The notes below the pieces were generated by a model. It ran no database searches, was not told where the DNA came from, and worked only from the letters and a program-made list of their open reading frames with translations. From Phocaeicola salanitronis DSM 18170 (GTDB lineage Bacteria; Bacteroidota; Bacteroidia; Bacteroidales; Bacteroidaceae): a stretch of DNA of 64,000 nucleotides. Below are positions 43,624 through 51,752 of the stretch, one piece after another; position 1 is the stretch's first letter; every line of letters begins with the position of its first letter. The stretch lies in contig NC_015164.1 in the NCBI RefSeq assembly GCF_000190575.1, positions 930,001-994,000 of the forward strand. Direction: 5' to 3'. Position numbers and translations under genes: made by a program.

Positions 43624-44274
43624 ATGGGAGTACATAACAAAAAAGATTCTTTATTTTGGACAAGTTATTCAGATTTGATGACAAGCTTATTTTTTGTCAT
43701 TCTTGTCTTATTTATTGTAGCAACTATTGTTATGGGGAAAGCAATACAAAAAGAAAGGACAACAAGAGATGCTACAGAAAAAGAAATTGAGAAAATTAGA
43801 AATATTGAGAATAGTATTCAAAATATAGATACGATTTGGTTTGATTACAATGATAAGTATAAAAAGCATGTTTTAAAAATTGATGTCTCGTTCCCAACAT
43901 ATGAGTCAGATATTACTTATATACCTTTGAATATAAGAGAAAATTTGTATCAGGCAGGATTGGCAATCGATAGGTTTTTAAATAAAGCAAAGAAGGAATA
44001 TGGAAATACTGTAAATTATTTGCTAATTATTGAAGGGCAAGCTTCGAATGATGGATATAAAGAGAACTTTGAGTTAAGTTATAAACGTGCTTTATCTGTA
44101 TATAATTATCTCCGGAATAATCGTAAGCTTGATCTAAAAAGAGAAAATTGTGAGGTTCTTATTTGTGGTAGTGGGACACAAGGGACGATGCGTTCCTATC
44201 CTGATAATTCCTTAAATAAAAAAAATCAACGTTTCTTAATTCATATACTTCCTAAACCTGGTGTTATTAAATGA
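43624..44274 (+). CDS. MotB/ZorB-like OmpA-domain stator protein
   Basis: 216 residues. Single N-terminal transmembrane helix with SYSDLMTSLFFVILVLFIVA (residues 14-33); Asp17 aligns with the proton-binding Asp of MotB/ZorB. The periplasmic OmpA/MotB peptidoglycan-binding domain is in the C-terminal half: LLIIEGQASNDGYKENFELS then YKRALSVYNYL. With the preceding gene it should form an ion-driven stator anchored to peptidoglycan. Overlaps the protease gene by 4 bp. Confidence 0.83.
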   Translation: MGVHNKKDSLFWTSYSDLMTSLFFVILVLFIVATIVMGKAIQKERTTRDATEKEIEKIRNIENSIQNIDTIWFDYNDKYKKHVLKIDVSFPTYESDITYIPLNIRENLYQAGLAIDRFLNKAKKEYGNTVNYLLIIEGQASNDGYKENFELSYKRALSVYNYLRNNRKLDLKRENCEVLICGSGTQGTMRSYPDNSLNKKNQRFLIHILPKPGVIK

Positions 44275-44996
44275 AGTCCTTGCATTATTTTTATGTTATC
44301 GTAGTTTTGTTAGGATTGCAGAGCTGCCGTAAAGCTGCATCTTCACGTGAGTATCTACGTAGTGATTCTAAAACCGAGATGCAAAAAGAAAACGTTGCAT
44401 TATCGGTAACAGAAAGGGAAAATAATCAAAAAAACAATAGGAATAAAATTTATTCAGCCACAGAACTATTCAAGCGATATAACTCAGCTGTTTTTATGGT
44501 CTTTACGACAGATGGCTATAAGGCTTACCAAGGTTCGGGCTTTTTTATTAGTAAGGACGGACTGGCTGTGAGCAATTATCATGTGTTCAAAGGAACTGCT
44601 GTAGGTTATGAAGTCATAAAGTTGTCTGATGGACGCCAGTACAAAATAGATAGGGTAGTGGCAAAGAGCGAATCGGATGATTATATCTTATTTAGAGTAA
44701 AAGGGCAATTCAATTATATACCTATTTCTCGAAGGCAATGTGAAGTAGGAGAAAGAGTTTATACAATAGGCAGCCCAAAAGGATTGGAAAATACATTTGC
44801 TTCGGGTGAAATCTCTCAAATAAGAGATGATGATTTCATCCAAATAAGTTGCCCCATAGATCATGGAAGCAGCGGTGGAGCCTTGATTAATCGATATGGT
44901 GAAGTTATTGGAATCACAACTGGAGGTCGTGATGATTCGGGAGCTAATCTCAATTTTGCGAAGGATATTCATGTCGTACCTTATCAAATGAAATGA
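44271..44996 (+). CDS. Trypsin-like (HtrA/DegP-type) serine protease lipoprotein
   Basis: 241 residues. Lipoprotein signal ending GLQSC (Cys19), a charged linker to about residue 60, then a chymotrypsin-fold protease with a full triad: His104 (VSNYHVFKG), Asp136 or Asp137 (SESDDYILF) and Ser201 (DHGSSGGALIN). No PDZ domain follows, unlike DegP. Predicted periplasmic, tethered to a membrane. It starts inside the stop of the ZorB-like gene (ATGA), which ties it to the stator. It could be the executioner or signal-processing part of the system; inference. Confidence 0.82.
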   Translation: MKSLHYFYVIVVLLGLQSCRKAASSREYLRSDSKTEMQKENVALSVTERENNQKNNRNKIYSATELFKRYNSAVFMVFTTDGYKAYQGSGFFISKDGLAVSNYHVFKGTAVGYEVIKLSDGRQYKIDRVVAKSESDDYILFRVKGQFNYIPISRRQCEVGERVYTIGSPKGLENTFASGEISQIRDDDFIQISCPIDHGSSGGALINRYGEVIGITTGGRDDSGANLNFAKDIHVVPYQMK

Positions 44997-45145
44997 TGAG
45001 ACGTCTCAAACAAATCTTAATCATTGCATTGGTATTATGTTTAGCACCGATGCCATACGGCTATTACATCTTAGTCCGTTATTTTGCTATGATCATTTTC
45101 GGACTTATGGCATACCAATATTATCAGGAAAAGAAAAAAATCTGA
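44996..45145 (+). CDS. Small membrane protein, N-terminal part (frameshifted, DUF6804-like)
   Basis: 49 residues (MRRLKQILIIALVLCLAPMP, then YGYYILVRYFAMIIFGLMAY). The ATG sits in the protease stop region (AATGATGAG), so translation is coupled. It ends EKKKI-stop at an A7 run (45134-45140). A -1 slip there continues directly into the next frame and would give one protein of about 96 residues with three membrane helices, like small Bacteroidetes proteins annotated DUF6804. Either programmed frameshift, recent frameshift mutation or a homopolymer sequencing error. Confidence 0.6.
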   Translation: MRRLKQILIIALVLCLAPMPYGYYILVRYFAMIIFGLMAYQYYQEKKKI

Positions 45146-45288
45146 TGATTACTTTCGGTACATTAGCGGTCTTGTTCCAGCCGTTCATTAAGATTCCATT
45201 GGGGCGTGTTGTTTGGAATATCGTTGACATAGCAATTGCCGTTGTATTGCTTGTTATGCTTTTGATAGAACGTGAATCGAAGAAGTGA
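45145..45288 (+). CDS. Small membrane protein, C-terminal part (other side of A7 frameshift)
   Basis: 47 residues from the ATG overlapping the previous stop (TGATG). Contains FGTLAVLFQPFIKIPLGRVVWNIVDI-type sequence; the frame is open upstream through the A7 run, so a -1 shift fuses it to the preceding part. It could alternatively be translated separately by stop-start coupling. Last gene of the AT-rich operon. Confidence 0.55.
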   Translation: MITFGTLAVLFQPFIKIPLGRVVWNIVDIAIAVVLLVMLLIERESKK

Positions 45289-45436
45289 TTTAAATGGTCA
45301 AGACATTAAAGGAACAGCAACGCTTTATCATAGAAGGCTGAATAATATTTAAAAAGGTATTTAGATATTTATCATCTCATTGATAAAACATTGGCTTCCA
45401 ATTATATTTTGTATCTTCGCGAGATGCTCAGTTGTT

Positions 45437-46531
45437 ATGGAAACGGATAAAATAACTCGTGAAGAGATACATGTTAAGTTCCGGGTAGCGAAGGAAAAGA
45501 TAACCACCGATTCTGGCAAACAAATAGAAGCAACCGCTCCGGTAATCATTTCCGCCAGCCGCTCTACGGATATACCTGCCTTTTATGACAAATGGTTCTT
45601 CAACCGTTTGGCTAAAGGGTATTGTGTATGGTATAATCCGTTTAACCGGAAGCCGATGTATGTCTCTTTCAGGCATTGTAAGGTGGTGGTGTTCTGGACA
45701 AAGAATCCGGAACCTATCTTGCCTTATTTATATCAGTTAGATGAACGGGGGATTCATTATTATTTTCAGGTAACGTTGAACGACTATGTACGCGAAGGTT
45801 TCGAACCGAATGTGCCCAGTGTGGAGAAACGGATTGAAACGTTCCGCAAATTATCGGAACAGATTGGACATGAACGAGTAATATGGCGGTTTGATCCGTT
45901 GATTATCACGCCTACCATAACCCCACGTACATTGCTAAACCGGATATGGAAGATAGGCAATCGGTTAAAAGGGTACACGGACAAGCTGGTATTCAGTTTT
46001 GTGGATGTAAAAGCCTATCGGAAAGTGCTGAGCAATCTGATAAAGGAAACGCATTGCTTTACGAAAGAGAATGTAGAAACCGCAGAACTGAATGAGGTGC
46101 AACGGTTGGAAATAGTGGAAGGTCTGGCGAAGTTACGCGATGTATGGAAAGCCGAAGGCTGGAACCTGACGCTTGCCACATGTGCCGAAGAAGCTAACTT
46201 GGAGAAGTATGACATTGATCATAACCGTTGCATAGACGGGGAGTTAATGGAACGTGTGTTCGGCGAAGATAAGGAGTTGGTTTACTATCTGCATACCGGC
46301 AAGTTGCCCGAACCGGATTTGTTCGGAGAGATTCCTCCTATTCCTATTGAACGGAAAAATTTGAAAGACAAGGGGCAGCGTAAAATATGCGGATGCATGG
46401 TGAGCAAAGACATCGGGATGTATGATACGTGCCGTCATTTTTGTGTATATTGCTATGCCAACACAAGCCGTGAATGTGTGTTGCGAAATAAAGCAAGGCA
46501 TTCGGATGATAATGAAAGCTTGATAGAATGA
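45437..46531 (+). CDS. DUF1848 family protein (Fe-S, spore photoproduct lyase-like)
   Basis: 364 residues from ATG at 45437; a longer open frame from 45380 would add a non-homologous tail across the promoter. TATCTTCG, close to TAnnTTTG, lies about 20 bp upstream. The family pattern is clear: APVIISASRSTDIPAFYDKWF, FWTKNPEPILPYL, and a Cys-rich C-terminus (CGCMVSKDIGMYDTCRHFC then VYCYAN) suited to an Fe-S cluster. DUF1848 proteins are related to radical-SAM-like lyases but their reaction is unknown. GC is back near the chromosomal average, so it probably is not part of the AT-rich operon. Confidence 0.85.
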   Translation: METDKITREEIHVKFRVAKEKITTDSGKQIEATAPVIISASRSTDIPAFYDKWFFNRLAKGYCVWYNPFNRKPMYVSFRHCKVVVFWTKNPEPILPYLYQLDERGIHYYFQVTLNDYVREGFEPNVPSVEKRIETFRKLSEQIGHERVIWRFDPLIITPTITPRTLLNRIWKIGNRLKGYTDKLVFSFVDVKAYRKVLSNLIKETHCFTKENVETAELNEVQRLEIVEGLAKLRDVWKAEGWNLTLATCAEEANLEKYDIDHNRCIDGELMERVFGEDKELVYYLHTGKLPEPDLFGEIPPIPIERKNLKDKGQRKICGCMVSKDIGMYDTCRHFCVYCYANTSRECVLRNKARHSDDNESLIE

Positions 46532-46546
46532 AGATTAACCAACATA

Positions 46547-46614
46547 TTTATACAAAGAATCCGCTTCAAAATGAAGAAGCTTTCATCTTAAAGCGGATTT
46601 ACTATTTGTATAAA
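46547..46614. terminator. Bidirectional hairpin between DUF1848 and C69 genes
   Basis: TTTATACAAA and AATCCGCTT at the left pair with AAGCGGATT and TTTGTATAAA at the right, with an inner ATGAA/TTCAT stem. A large hairpin between convergent genes. Long T-rich and A-rich flanks fit termination in both directions. Confidence 0.6.
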
Positions 46615-46617
46615 GGC

Positions 46618-48264
46618 CTACTTCAGGTCAATCATCTTATAGCGCTCGCCGGTAGACTTCACCAGTTCGTTCAGGAATTCTTGCGGATATCCGGGACGGT
46701 CAAGCGGAGCCGTATTGCCCGTTTCGGGACGTACCAGCTTGCCATTCTTTACCCGTTTCACTACCCCGTCGTTATAGCGCACAATGAGGAACTCGCCCAA
46801 CTTCTTCCATGCATCTACCGCCGCCTGGGCACTCATGCCTGTGTAATTAGTGAGGAACTCTTTCGCCTTCTGCGGATTCTCGGCATAAAGTTTCATGGCG
46901 GTGCTTTCGATTCCGGATTGCGCATCGGCATACATATCTTCCAATGCATTCTGAACGGTACGCATATCCTCTACCATCAGGCTATACCGCGGACGAATCA
47001 TATCTGCCACCCAATTGTAAATCCAGAACGCCGAATTCCATGAGAACGTGACACAATCGCCTTCTCCTTCGGCATACGAAGCCGGCACCTTATCGGTATT
47101 GCAATACACCGGAGTGAAAACCGTCATGTTGGCATCGTCCAAGCCGAACCACAGAACACCGCCGATAGCATCGGGCATCGTGGAACGCATCTGGGAAACA
47201 AACGTAAAGGCACTTTGCTGGGTCGAGATGGGACGCTCGTTGAAATATTCCTGCCCGTCTACCTTAAATGTCAACGGAGACAAGCGGTAAGGCATCTGGA
47301 AAGCTCCGGCACCCATATCGTTCGTAATATCGAGGGGAGTGCCTTCGTAATGGTCGCGCATCGCCTGCTGGATGTCGCGCACCGACACCTTGCGGTCGGG
47401 TTTCACGTAAAGCGGCATCGGCTCCTTGCTTTTGCCTTGGATGTAAGGAAGGTATGCATCGCCGGTGGTCTTGCTGAACATATTATAGAAACTCCACACG
47501 CGGGCTTCGCACGCACGCAAGCCACTGAAATCCAGCGGACAATAGGCATCGGCGAAACTGAAATCCTTGTTCATCCCATTGAAATAGCCTTTCTCACGGG
47601 CGAAGGAAATCACATCGGGCGAATACAGGCAATTGTCCTTGTCGTTCAGGTCGAACTTATGGATGCGGCTTTGGTTGGCATGTGCCGCGATGCAATCATC
47701 GGGAACACGCACCGCCACCCATACGGCACCTTTCACGCCCGGACCTTTGCCTATCATCTCCATAATCCATACCTCGTTCGGGTCGGCGATAGAAAACGAC
47801 TCGCCGCTACTGTAATATCCGTATTCCTTAACCAAGTCGGTCATCACCTTAATGGCTTCCTTTGCCGTGCGAGAGCGCTGGAGCGCCACATAAATCAGGC
47901 TTCCATAGTCCATGATTCCGGTAGTATCCACCAGTTCGGGACGTCCGCCAAAGGTGGTCTCCCCTATCGTCACCTGAAATTCGTTCATATTTCCAATGAC
48001 ATTATAGGTCTGCTTCGCCTCCTTTATCTGCCCCAGGTACTTGCCGGTATCCCATTCGTAAATCGGGCGCATGGCTCCCGATTCGTGCGTCATCGCCGGA
48101 TAATGGCACAAGAATCCGAACATGCCGTACGAATCCGCCGAATAGGAAACGATTACAGACCCGTCGGCAGAGGCTTTCTTTCCGACAATCAGGTTGGTGC
48201 AAGCCCAACCGTTCATCACACACATTGCCAATAGCATGGCAATCCATCCAAGTTTTTTTCTCAT
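46618..48264 (-). CDS. C69-family dipeptidase
   Basis: 548 residues. Signal peptide (MRKKLGWIAMLLAMCVMNGWA) whose removal exposes Cys22 (CTNLIVGKKASADGS), the N-terminal nucleophile of the Ntn-hydrolase PepD/C69 family. Further family blocks: AKEAIKVMTDLVKEYGYYSSGESFSIADPNEVW and AAHANQSRIHKFD. The exported form is typical of Bacteroidetes and probably cleaves dipeptides in the periplasm. Upstream gap has half of the CAGATTnnCGCGGATT repeat. Confidence 0.9.
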   Translation of the reverse strand: MRKKLGWIAMLLAMCVMNGWACTNLIVGKKASADGSVIVSYSADSYGMFGFLCHYPAMTHESGAMRPIYEWDTGKYLGQIKEAKQTYNVIGNMNEFQVTIGETTFGGRPELVDTTGIMDYGSLIYVALQRSRTAKEAIKVMTDLVKEYGYYSSGESFSIADPNEVWIMEMIGKGPGVKGAVWVAVRVPDDCIAAHANQSRIHKFDLNDKDNCLYSPDVISFAREKGYFNGMNKDFSFADAYCPLDFSGLRACEARVWSFYNMFSKTTGDAYLPYIQGKSKEPMPLYVKPDRKVSVRDIQQAMRDHYEGTPLDITNDMGAGAFQMPYRLSPLTFKVDGQEYFNERPISTQQSAFTFVSQMRSTMPDAIGGVLWFGLDDANMTVFTPVYCNTDKVPASYAEGEGDCVTFSWNSAFWIYNWVADMIRPRYSLMVEDMRTVQNALEDMYADAQSGIESTAMKLYAENPQKAKEFLTNYTGMSAQAAVDAWKKLGEFLIVRYNDGVVKRVKNGKLVRPETGNTAPLDRPGYPQEFLNELVKSTGERYKMIDLK

Positions 48265-48364
48265 TGTTATTCGTGTTTTTTATTTTGATAATTTATAATT
48301 GTTCTGAAACGCAGATACCCGCAGATTGACGCGGATTTAAATGCATCGCCCGATGCACCTATAT

Positions 48365-50026
48365 TCAGAATTCATATTCCTCTCGTGCCTCGTTCCCGCA
48401 TCCGTCTTTCACGATGACTTCCAGCCGGTGAGCCACGCCTTTCTTTATCCGCTCAGGGTCTTGAATGACCAAGACTCCCTTCTTCAGCCCGAACAATACA
48501 AACTCTCCGTCGACATAAACCTTATACGAAGCAATCCCAGTCTGCGCATCGCTCACCCGGAAACGTATGTTGCGGTTCGTACGCCAAGTGCCTCTTCCCA
48601 AGGGAGTGATGCGGGGAGCGACCGTATCTGTCTGTACCGAAAATGTACCGAGCGTACGGACGGTTGCCTTTACCCAACCGTTGGCGTATGTTCCTCCCAC
48701 CGATGCTTTCCACTTGCCCACCCGTTGCTCGATGTAATATTTCGTGGTGTCTGCTACGGGCAAACGGCGCACGCCTATTTCCAACGGGCAAAAGCCATGC
48801 AAAGGTGCAGGTCCCGCATCAAGCACATAGTCGAACGAGATTTTCCCGCTATCACTCACCACACGGGTATCCAGTTCGGTATCTTCATACACCATGGCTT
48901 TCGGAACAATCAGGTTCATGCCCGGTTCCTGTACGACATTGGTCTGGTTCCAATGCAACACCCGCTTGGCCTGAGGCTCGTAAACAGGGATATCCTGCCG
49001 CTTTCCCGATACCGTGAAGCGGTATGAACGCTTGTTCCCGAAATTATCCTCCAGCACATACCGGAAATGATAATCACGCTCCTCGTCTATCGTCACGATG
49101 CCCCTTGCGTCATCCGTCTCCAATAAACGCAAGCTATTGCCCGGAGCCTTATACGAACGCATGACGAGCCGGCGGGTTTTCGCGTACTCCCCATAATCGA
49201 TAAAGCTGTTTATCATCCGGTTCTCATTTGCCGAAACTTCATCGGTAACACTCCGGAAAACCTGTACCGAATCGACATAAAGCGTCACCGAATGCACGCC
49301 ATAGAAATTGGAAGTCCCGCTCATATAATCCTTAGCGGCAATGCCCGTATAGATTTCTCCCCATGCCGTAAAGCGTTGCTTCAGGTTTCCAGCCCCTACC
49401 AGCTTGCGCCGGGAACTTCCATCTACCACTCCCCTGCCCTTTACGGGATAAAGCCCTATCAGGCTTGCCACGGGCGAACGGTCATCCTTCAGGTATTTCC
49501 GGAAGTAAGGCATGGGGTCGACATAATCCCCGTTATCGTTCCGGCGCAACTCCAGGTGCAGGTGCGGCCCTGCCGATGAGCCTTCGTTTCCGCTCAACGC
49601 AATCATTTCTCCCTTTTCTATGGGAAGCACATCCGGCTCGATGCGAATGTCGCATACGAACGTCTCATGTTCGTACTGATACTTACGGACATATTCCTGA
49701 ATCTTCGGAGCGAACGAAACCACGTGTCCGTATACCGAAGTGAATCCGTTGGGATGGGTCACGAACAAAGCTTGCCCATATCCGCCATGCAGCACCATGA
49801 CGCGCGACACATAGCCTTCCGCTACACTGTAAATAGGTTTTCCTGTCACGCCTCCGGTCTTGATGTCCAAACCGTTATGGAAATGATTGGGACGCAATTC
49901 ACCAAAGTTCGCGCTCAATAAAAGCGGAAAGTCGAAAGGCGAACGGAAGTCCGGCTCCATTTTTCCTTGTGCATGAGCGAAAAGCACCGCCCCCCATACC
50001 AGTGCCAATAGTATTTGTCTCTTCAT
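48365..50026 (-). CDS. M23 family metallopeptidase (LytM domain)
   Basis: 553 residues with a signal peptide (MKRQILLALVWGAVLFAHA). The LytM/peptidase M23 domain is N-terminal: zinc ligands in RPNHFHNGLDIKTGG (His and Asp) and HLHLELR (HxH), residues about 35-170. The remaining 380 residues are beta-rich, possibly Ig-like domains (VRFRVSDAQTGIASYKVYVDG-type segment). Likely a peptidoglycan endopeptidase or cell-wall remodelling factor. A TATATTTG element precedes it. Confidence 0.88.
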   Translation of the reverse strand: MKRQILLALVWGAVLFAHAQGKMEPDFRSPFDFPLLLSANFGELRPNHFHNGLDIKTGGVTGKPIYSVAEGYVSRVMVLHGGYGQALFVTHPNGFTSVYGHVVSFAPKIQEYVRKYQYEHETFVCDIRIEPDVLPIEKGEMIALSGNEGSSAGPHLHLELRRNDNGDYVDPMPYFRKYLKDDRSPVASLIGLYPVKGRGVVDGSSRRKLVGAGNLKQRFTAWGEIYTGIAAKDYMSGTSNFYGVHSVTLYVDSVQVFRSVTDEVSANENRMINSFIDYGEYAKTRRLVMRSYKAPGNSLRLLETDDARGIVTIDEERDYHFRYVLEDNFGNKRSYRFTVSGKRQDIPVYEPQAKRVLHWNQTNVVQEPGMNLIVPKAMVYEDTELDTRVVSDSGKISFDYVLDAGPAPLHGFCPLEIGVRRLPVADTTKYYIEQRVGKWKASVGGTYANGWVKATVRTLGTFSVQTDTVAPRITPLGRGTWRTNRNIRFRVSDAQTGIASYKVYVDGEFVLFGLKKGVLVIQDPERIKKGVAHRLEVIVKDGCGNEAREEYEF

Positions 50027-50063
50027 TCAAACCTCTTTTTTAATGCTTTTTGAAAATTCGGAG

Positions 50064-50071
50064 CAAATATA
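50064..50071 (-). promoter_or_regulatory. -7 element of M23 peptidase gene
   Basis: Minus-strand TATATTTG, matching TAnnTTTG, 37 bp before the start codon at 50026. Confidence 0.5.
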
Positions 50072-50441
50072 CAATTTCCTGACAAAAAACACGGCATAGA
50101 ATTTGTAAAGTATTTAACTTTTTCGTACATTTGGGAACTTTCGGGTAAAAGCGAGAGACAAACCGGAAACCTTTCCTAATACGAAGATTCTTTTTACATT
50201 TTTACTTGTTTTCAATAGGATTACATATAATTATCGCAAATAGAAGAGGAAAGGGAAACGGACATGAACTGTTCCTCTTCTGAACGGGTTCTGATGCCTG
50301 TGACAGATGATTTATGCGCATGGATGCCACAAGCGGAAACCACATTCCGCTTATGGCAAACAAGCGGGCTTCCCTTATCCGTTATTACTTGAGTTTATCA
50401 CGAATAATTCTTTTTCAATAGGTTTATTGGATTTAATCACC

Positions 50442-50449
50442 TACCTTTG
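50442..50449 (+). promoter_or_regulatory. -7 element of YeiH-type gene
   Basis: TACCTTTG, matching TAnnTTTG, 42 bp before the coding start. The expected -33 TTTG is not obvious. Confidence 0.5.
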
Positions 50450-50485
50450 CACCCGCAAAGAAAAAAATAACCATTAAAATTCATT

Positions 50486-51568
50486 GTGTATATGTTCGAA
50501 AAAGGAAATAGGGGAAATACCCTACACGGTATCTTGCTTATCGCCCTCTTCTCATTCGCGGCTTTCTATATCGCCGAAATCCCCTTCGTCAGAAGTCTCT
50601 CGTTCAGCCCGCTTATCGTGGGCATCATATTAGGCATGCTGTATGCCAACAGCTTACGGAACCGGTTGCCAGAGACATGGGTACCGGGCATCAAGTTCTG
50701 CACCAAGCAAATCCTGCGTGCCGGCATCGTGCTTTACGGTTTTCGCCTGACCCTTACACAAGTAGTAGCGGTAGGGCTTCCCGCCATCCTCATTGATACC
50801 CTCATCGTGGCTGGCACCATCGGACTGGGCGTATGGCTGGGACGTGCCTTGAAAATGGACAAGGACACTTCGCTCATGACCGCTACGGGAAGTGCCATTT
50901 GCGGTGCGGCAGCAGTACTGGGAGCCGAACCGGTGGTAAAATGTGAAGGGCATAAAACCGCCATTGCGGTATCTACGGTCGTTATCTTCGGTACCATTTC
51001 CATGTTCTTATACCCGATTATGTACCGCGCCGGATTACTGGACGCATTAGGGAACATCGGTACGGCTATCTATACCGGAAGCACACTTCACGAAGTGGCA
51101 CACGTAGCCGGAGCCGGCAATGCCATGGACCCGACCGATGCCTTGGGCATAGCCGGTACAGCCACCATTACCAAGATGATTCGCGTCATGATGCTTGCCC
51201 CGGTATTGGTTATCATGAGTTTCGCACTTGCCAAACGCAAGTCGGCTGAAACCGGAAGCACCTCGGGTAAAAGCAAAATCACCATCCCCTGGTTTGCCTT
51301 CGGATTTATCGGCATCATCTGCCTCAACTCTTTCCTACAATATATATTAGGTGTAGAGAGTGTAAAAGAAATCCCGCTGAACGGCGCCATCGAATACATC
51401 GATACCTTTATGCTGACCATGGCGATGACGGCACTGGGCACAGATACCAGCATCGAGAAGTTCAAGCAAGCGGGCGCCAAACCGTTCCTTCTTGCCGGAT
51501 TATTATATGTATGGCTGGTGGGAGGCGGATACCTGCTCACGAAATGGCTGGTTCCGGCGTTGATGTGA
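50486..51568 (+). CDS. YeiH-family putative sulfate exporter/transporter
   Basis: 360 residues with about ten transmembrane helices (UPF0324, Cons_hypoth698 family). Family landmarks: LSFSPLIVGIILGMLYAN, TATGSAICGAAAVLGAEPVV in the middle, and TGSTLHEVAHVAGAG. YeiH-like proteins are annotated as putative sulfate exporters largely by association, so substrate is uncertain. Monocistronic with its own promoter. The start used is 50486 (ATG at 50492 is a close alternative). Confidence 0.85.
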   Translation: MYMFEKGNRGNTLHGILLIALFSFAAFYIAEIPFVRSLSFSPLIVGIILGMLYANSLRNRLPETWVPGIKFCTKQILRAGIVLYGFRLTLTQVVAVGLPAILIDTLIVAGTIGLGVWLGRALKMDKDTSLMTATGSAICGAAAVLGAEPVVKCEGHKTAIAVSTVVIFGTISMFLYPIMYRAGLLDALGNIGTAIYTGSTLHEVAHVAGAGNAMDPTDALGIAGTATITKMIRVMMLAPVLVIMSFALAKRKSAETGSTSGKSKITIPWFAFGFIGIICLNSFLQYILGVESVKEIPLNGAIEYIDTFMLTMAMTALGTDTSIEKFKQAGAKPFLLAGLLYVWLVGGGYLLTKWLVPALM

Positions 51569-51590
51569 TGTCTCACAAAGAAACGATTTA

Positions 51591-51655
51591 AACACAGATT
51601 AGCGCAGATTTACGTGGATAAATAATAAAAAGAATCCATGCAAATCTGCGTTTCT
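51591..51655. repeat. Dispersed inverted repeat between yeiH-type gene and cstA
   Basis: AACACAGATTAGCGCAGATTTACG faces CATGCAAATCTGCGTTTCTTCG. Same family as 20087-20171. Follows the transporter stop and may be its terminator. Confidence 0.55.
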
Positions 51656-51700
51656 TCGTTTTTTCAATAGCAGAACCAATCATATTTAAAGAATTATTCG

Positions 51701-51708
51701 TAGTTTTG
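51701..51708 (+). promoter_or_regulatory. -7 element of cstA
   Basis: TAGTTTTG, matching TAnnTTTG, 44 bp before the cstA ATG. Confidence 0.45.
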
Positions 51709-51752
51709 CAGCGATTTGTTACAATATGAAACAATTTAATTACTGAAAAACT

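Larger units (their letters stand above)
34132..45288 (+). other. AT-rich operon: ZorAB-like stator with tubulin-like and actin-like NTPases
   Basis: Ten to eleven same-strand genes with junctions from 4-bp overlaps to gaps of 19 bp, much lower GC (about 30%) than the flanking AsmA and C69 genes. Order: vWA-like lipoprotein, small membrane protein, tubulin/FtsZ-like GTPase, actin/Hsp70-fold ATPase, two paralogous coiled-coil proteins, MotA/ZorA-like, MotB/ZorB-like, trypsin-like lipoprotein, split small membrane protein. Composition and compactness point to a horizontally acquired single functional unit. No integrase or flanking direct repeat was found in the window. Confidence 0.75.
50027..50485. 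other. Non-coding divergent region with promoters and two strong hairpins
   Basis: 459 bp without a gene. Minus-strand TATATTTG at 50064-50071 serves the M23 gene; plus-strand TACCTTTG at 50442-50449 serves the YeiH-type gene. Between them are two perfect stem-loops: AGAAGAGGAA ... TTCCTCTTCT at about 50241-50281 (10 bp) and TGCCACAAGCGGAA-ACCACA-TTCCGCTTATGGCA at about 50325-50358 (13 pairs with one mismatch). No U-tracts follow. Confidence 0.5.

Noticed and set aside
34132..45288. Canonical Zorya system
   Set aside because: Only ZorA/ZorB-like proteins are present; no helicase/nuclease ZorD, ZorC or HNH ZorE-like protein was recognised.
34132..46531. Integrative element with DUF1848 gene as cargo
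   Set aside because: No integrase, relaxase or flanking direct repeats were found, and the DUF1848 gene has near-chromosomal composition and its own promoter.
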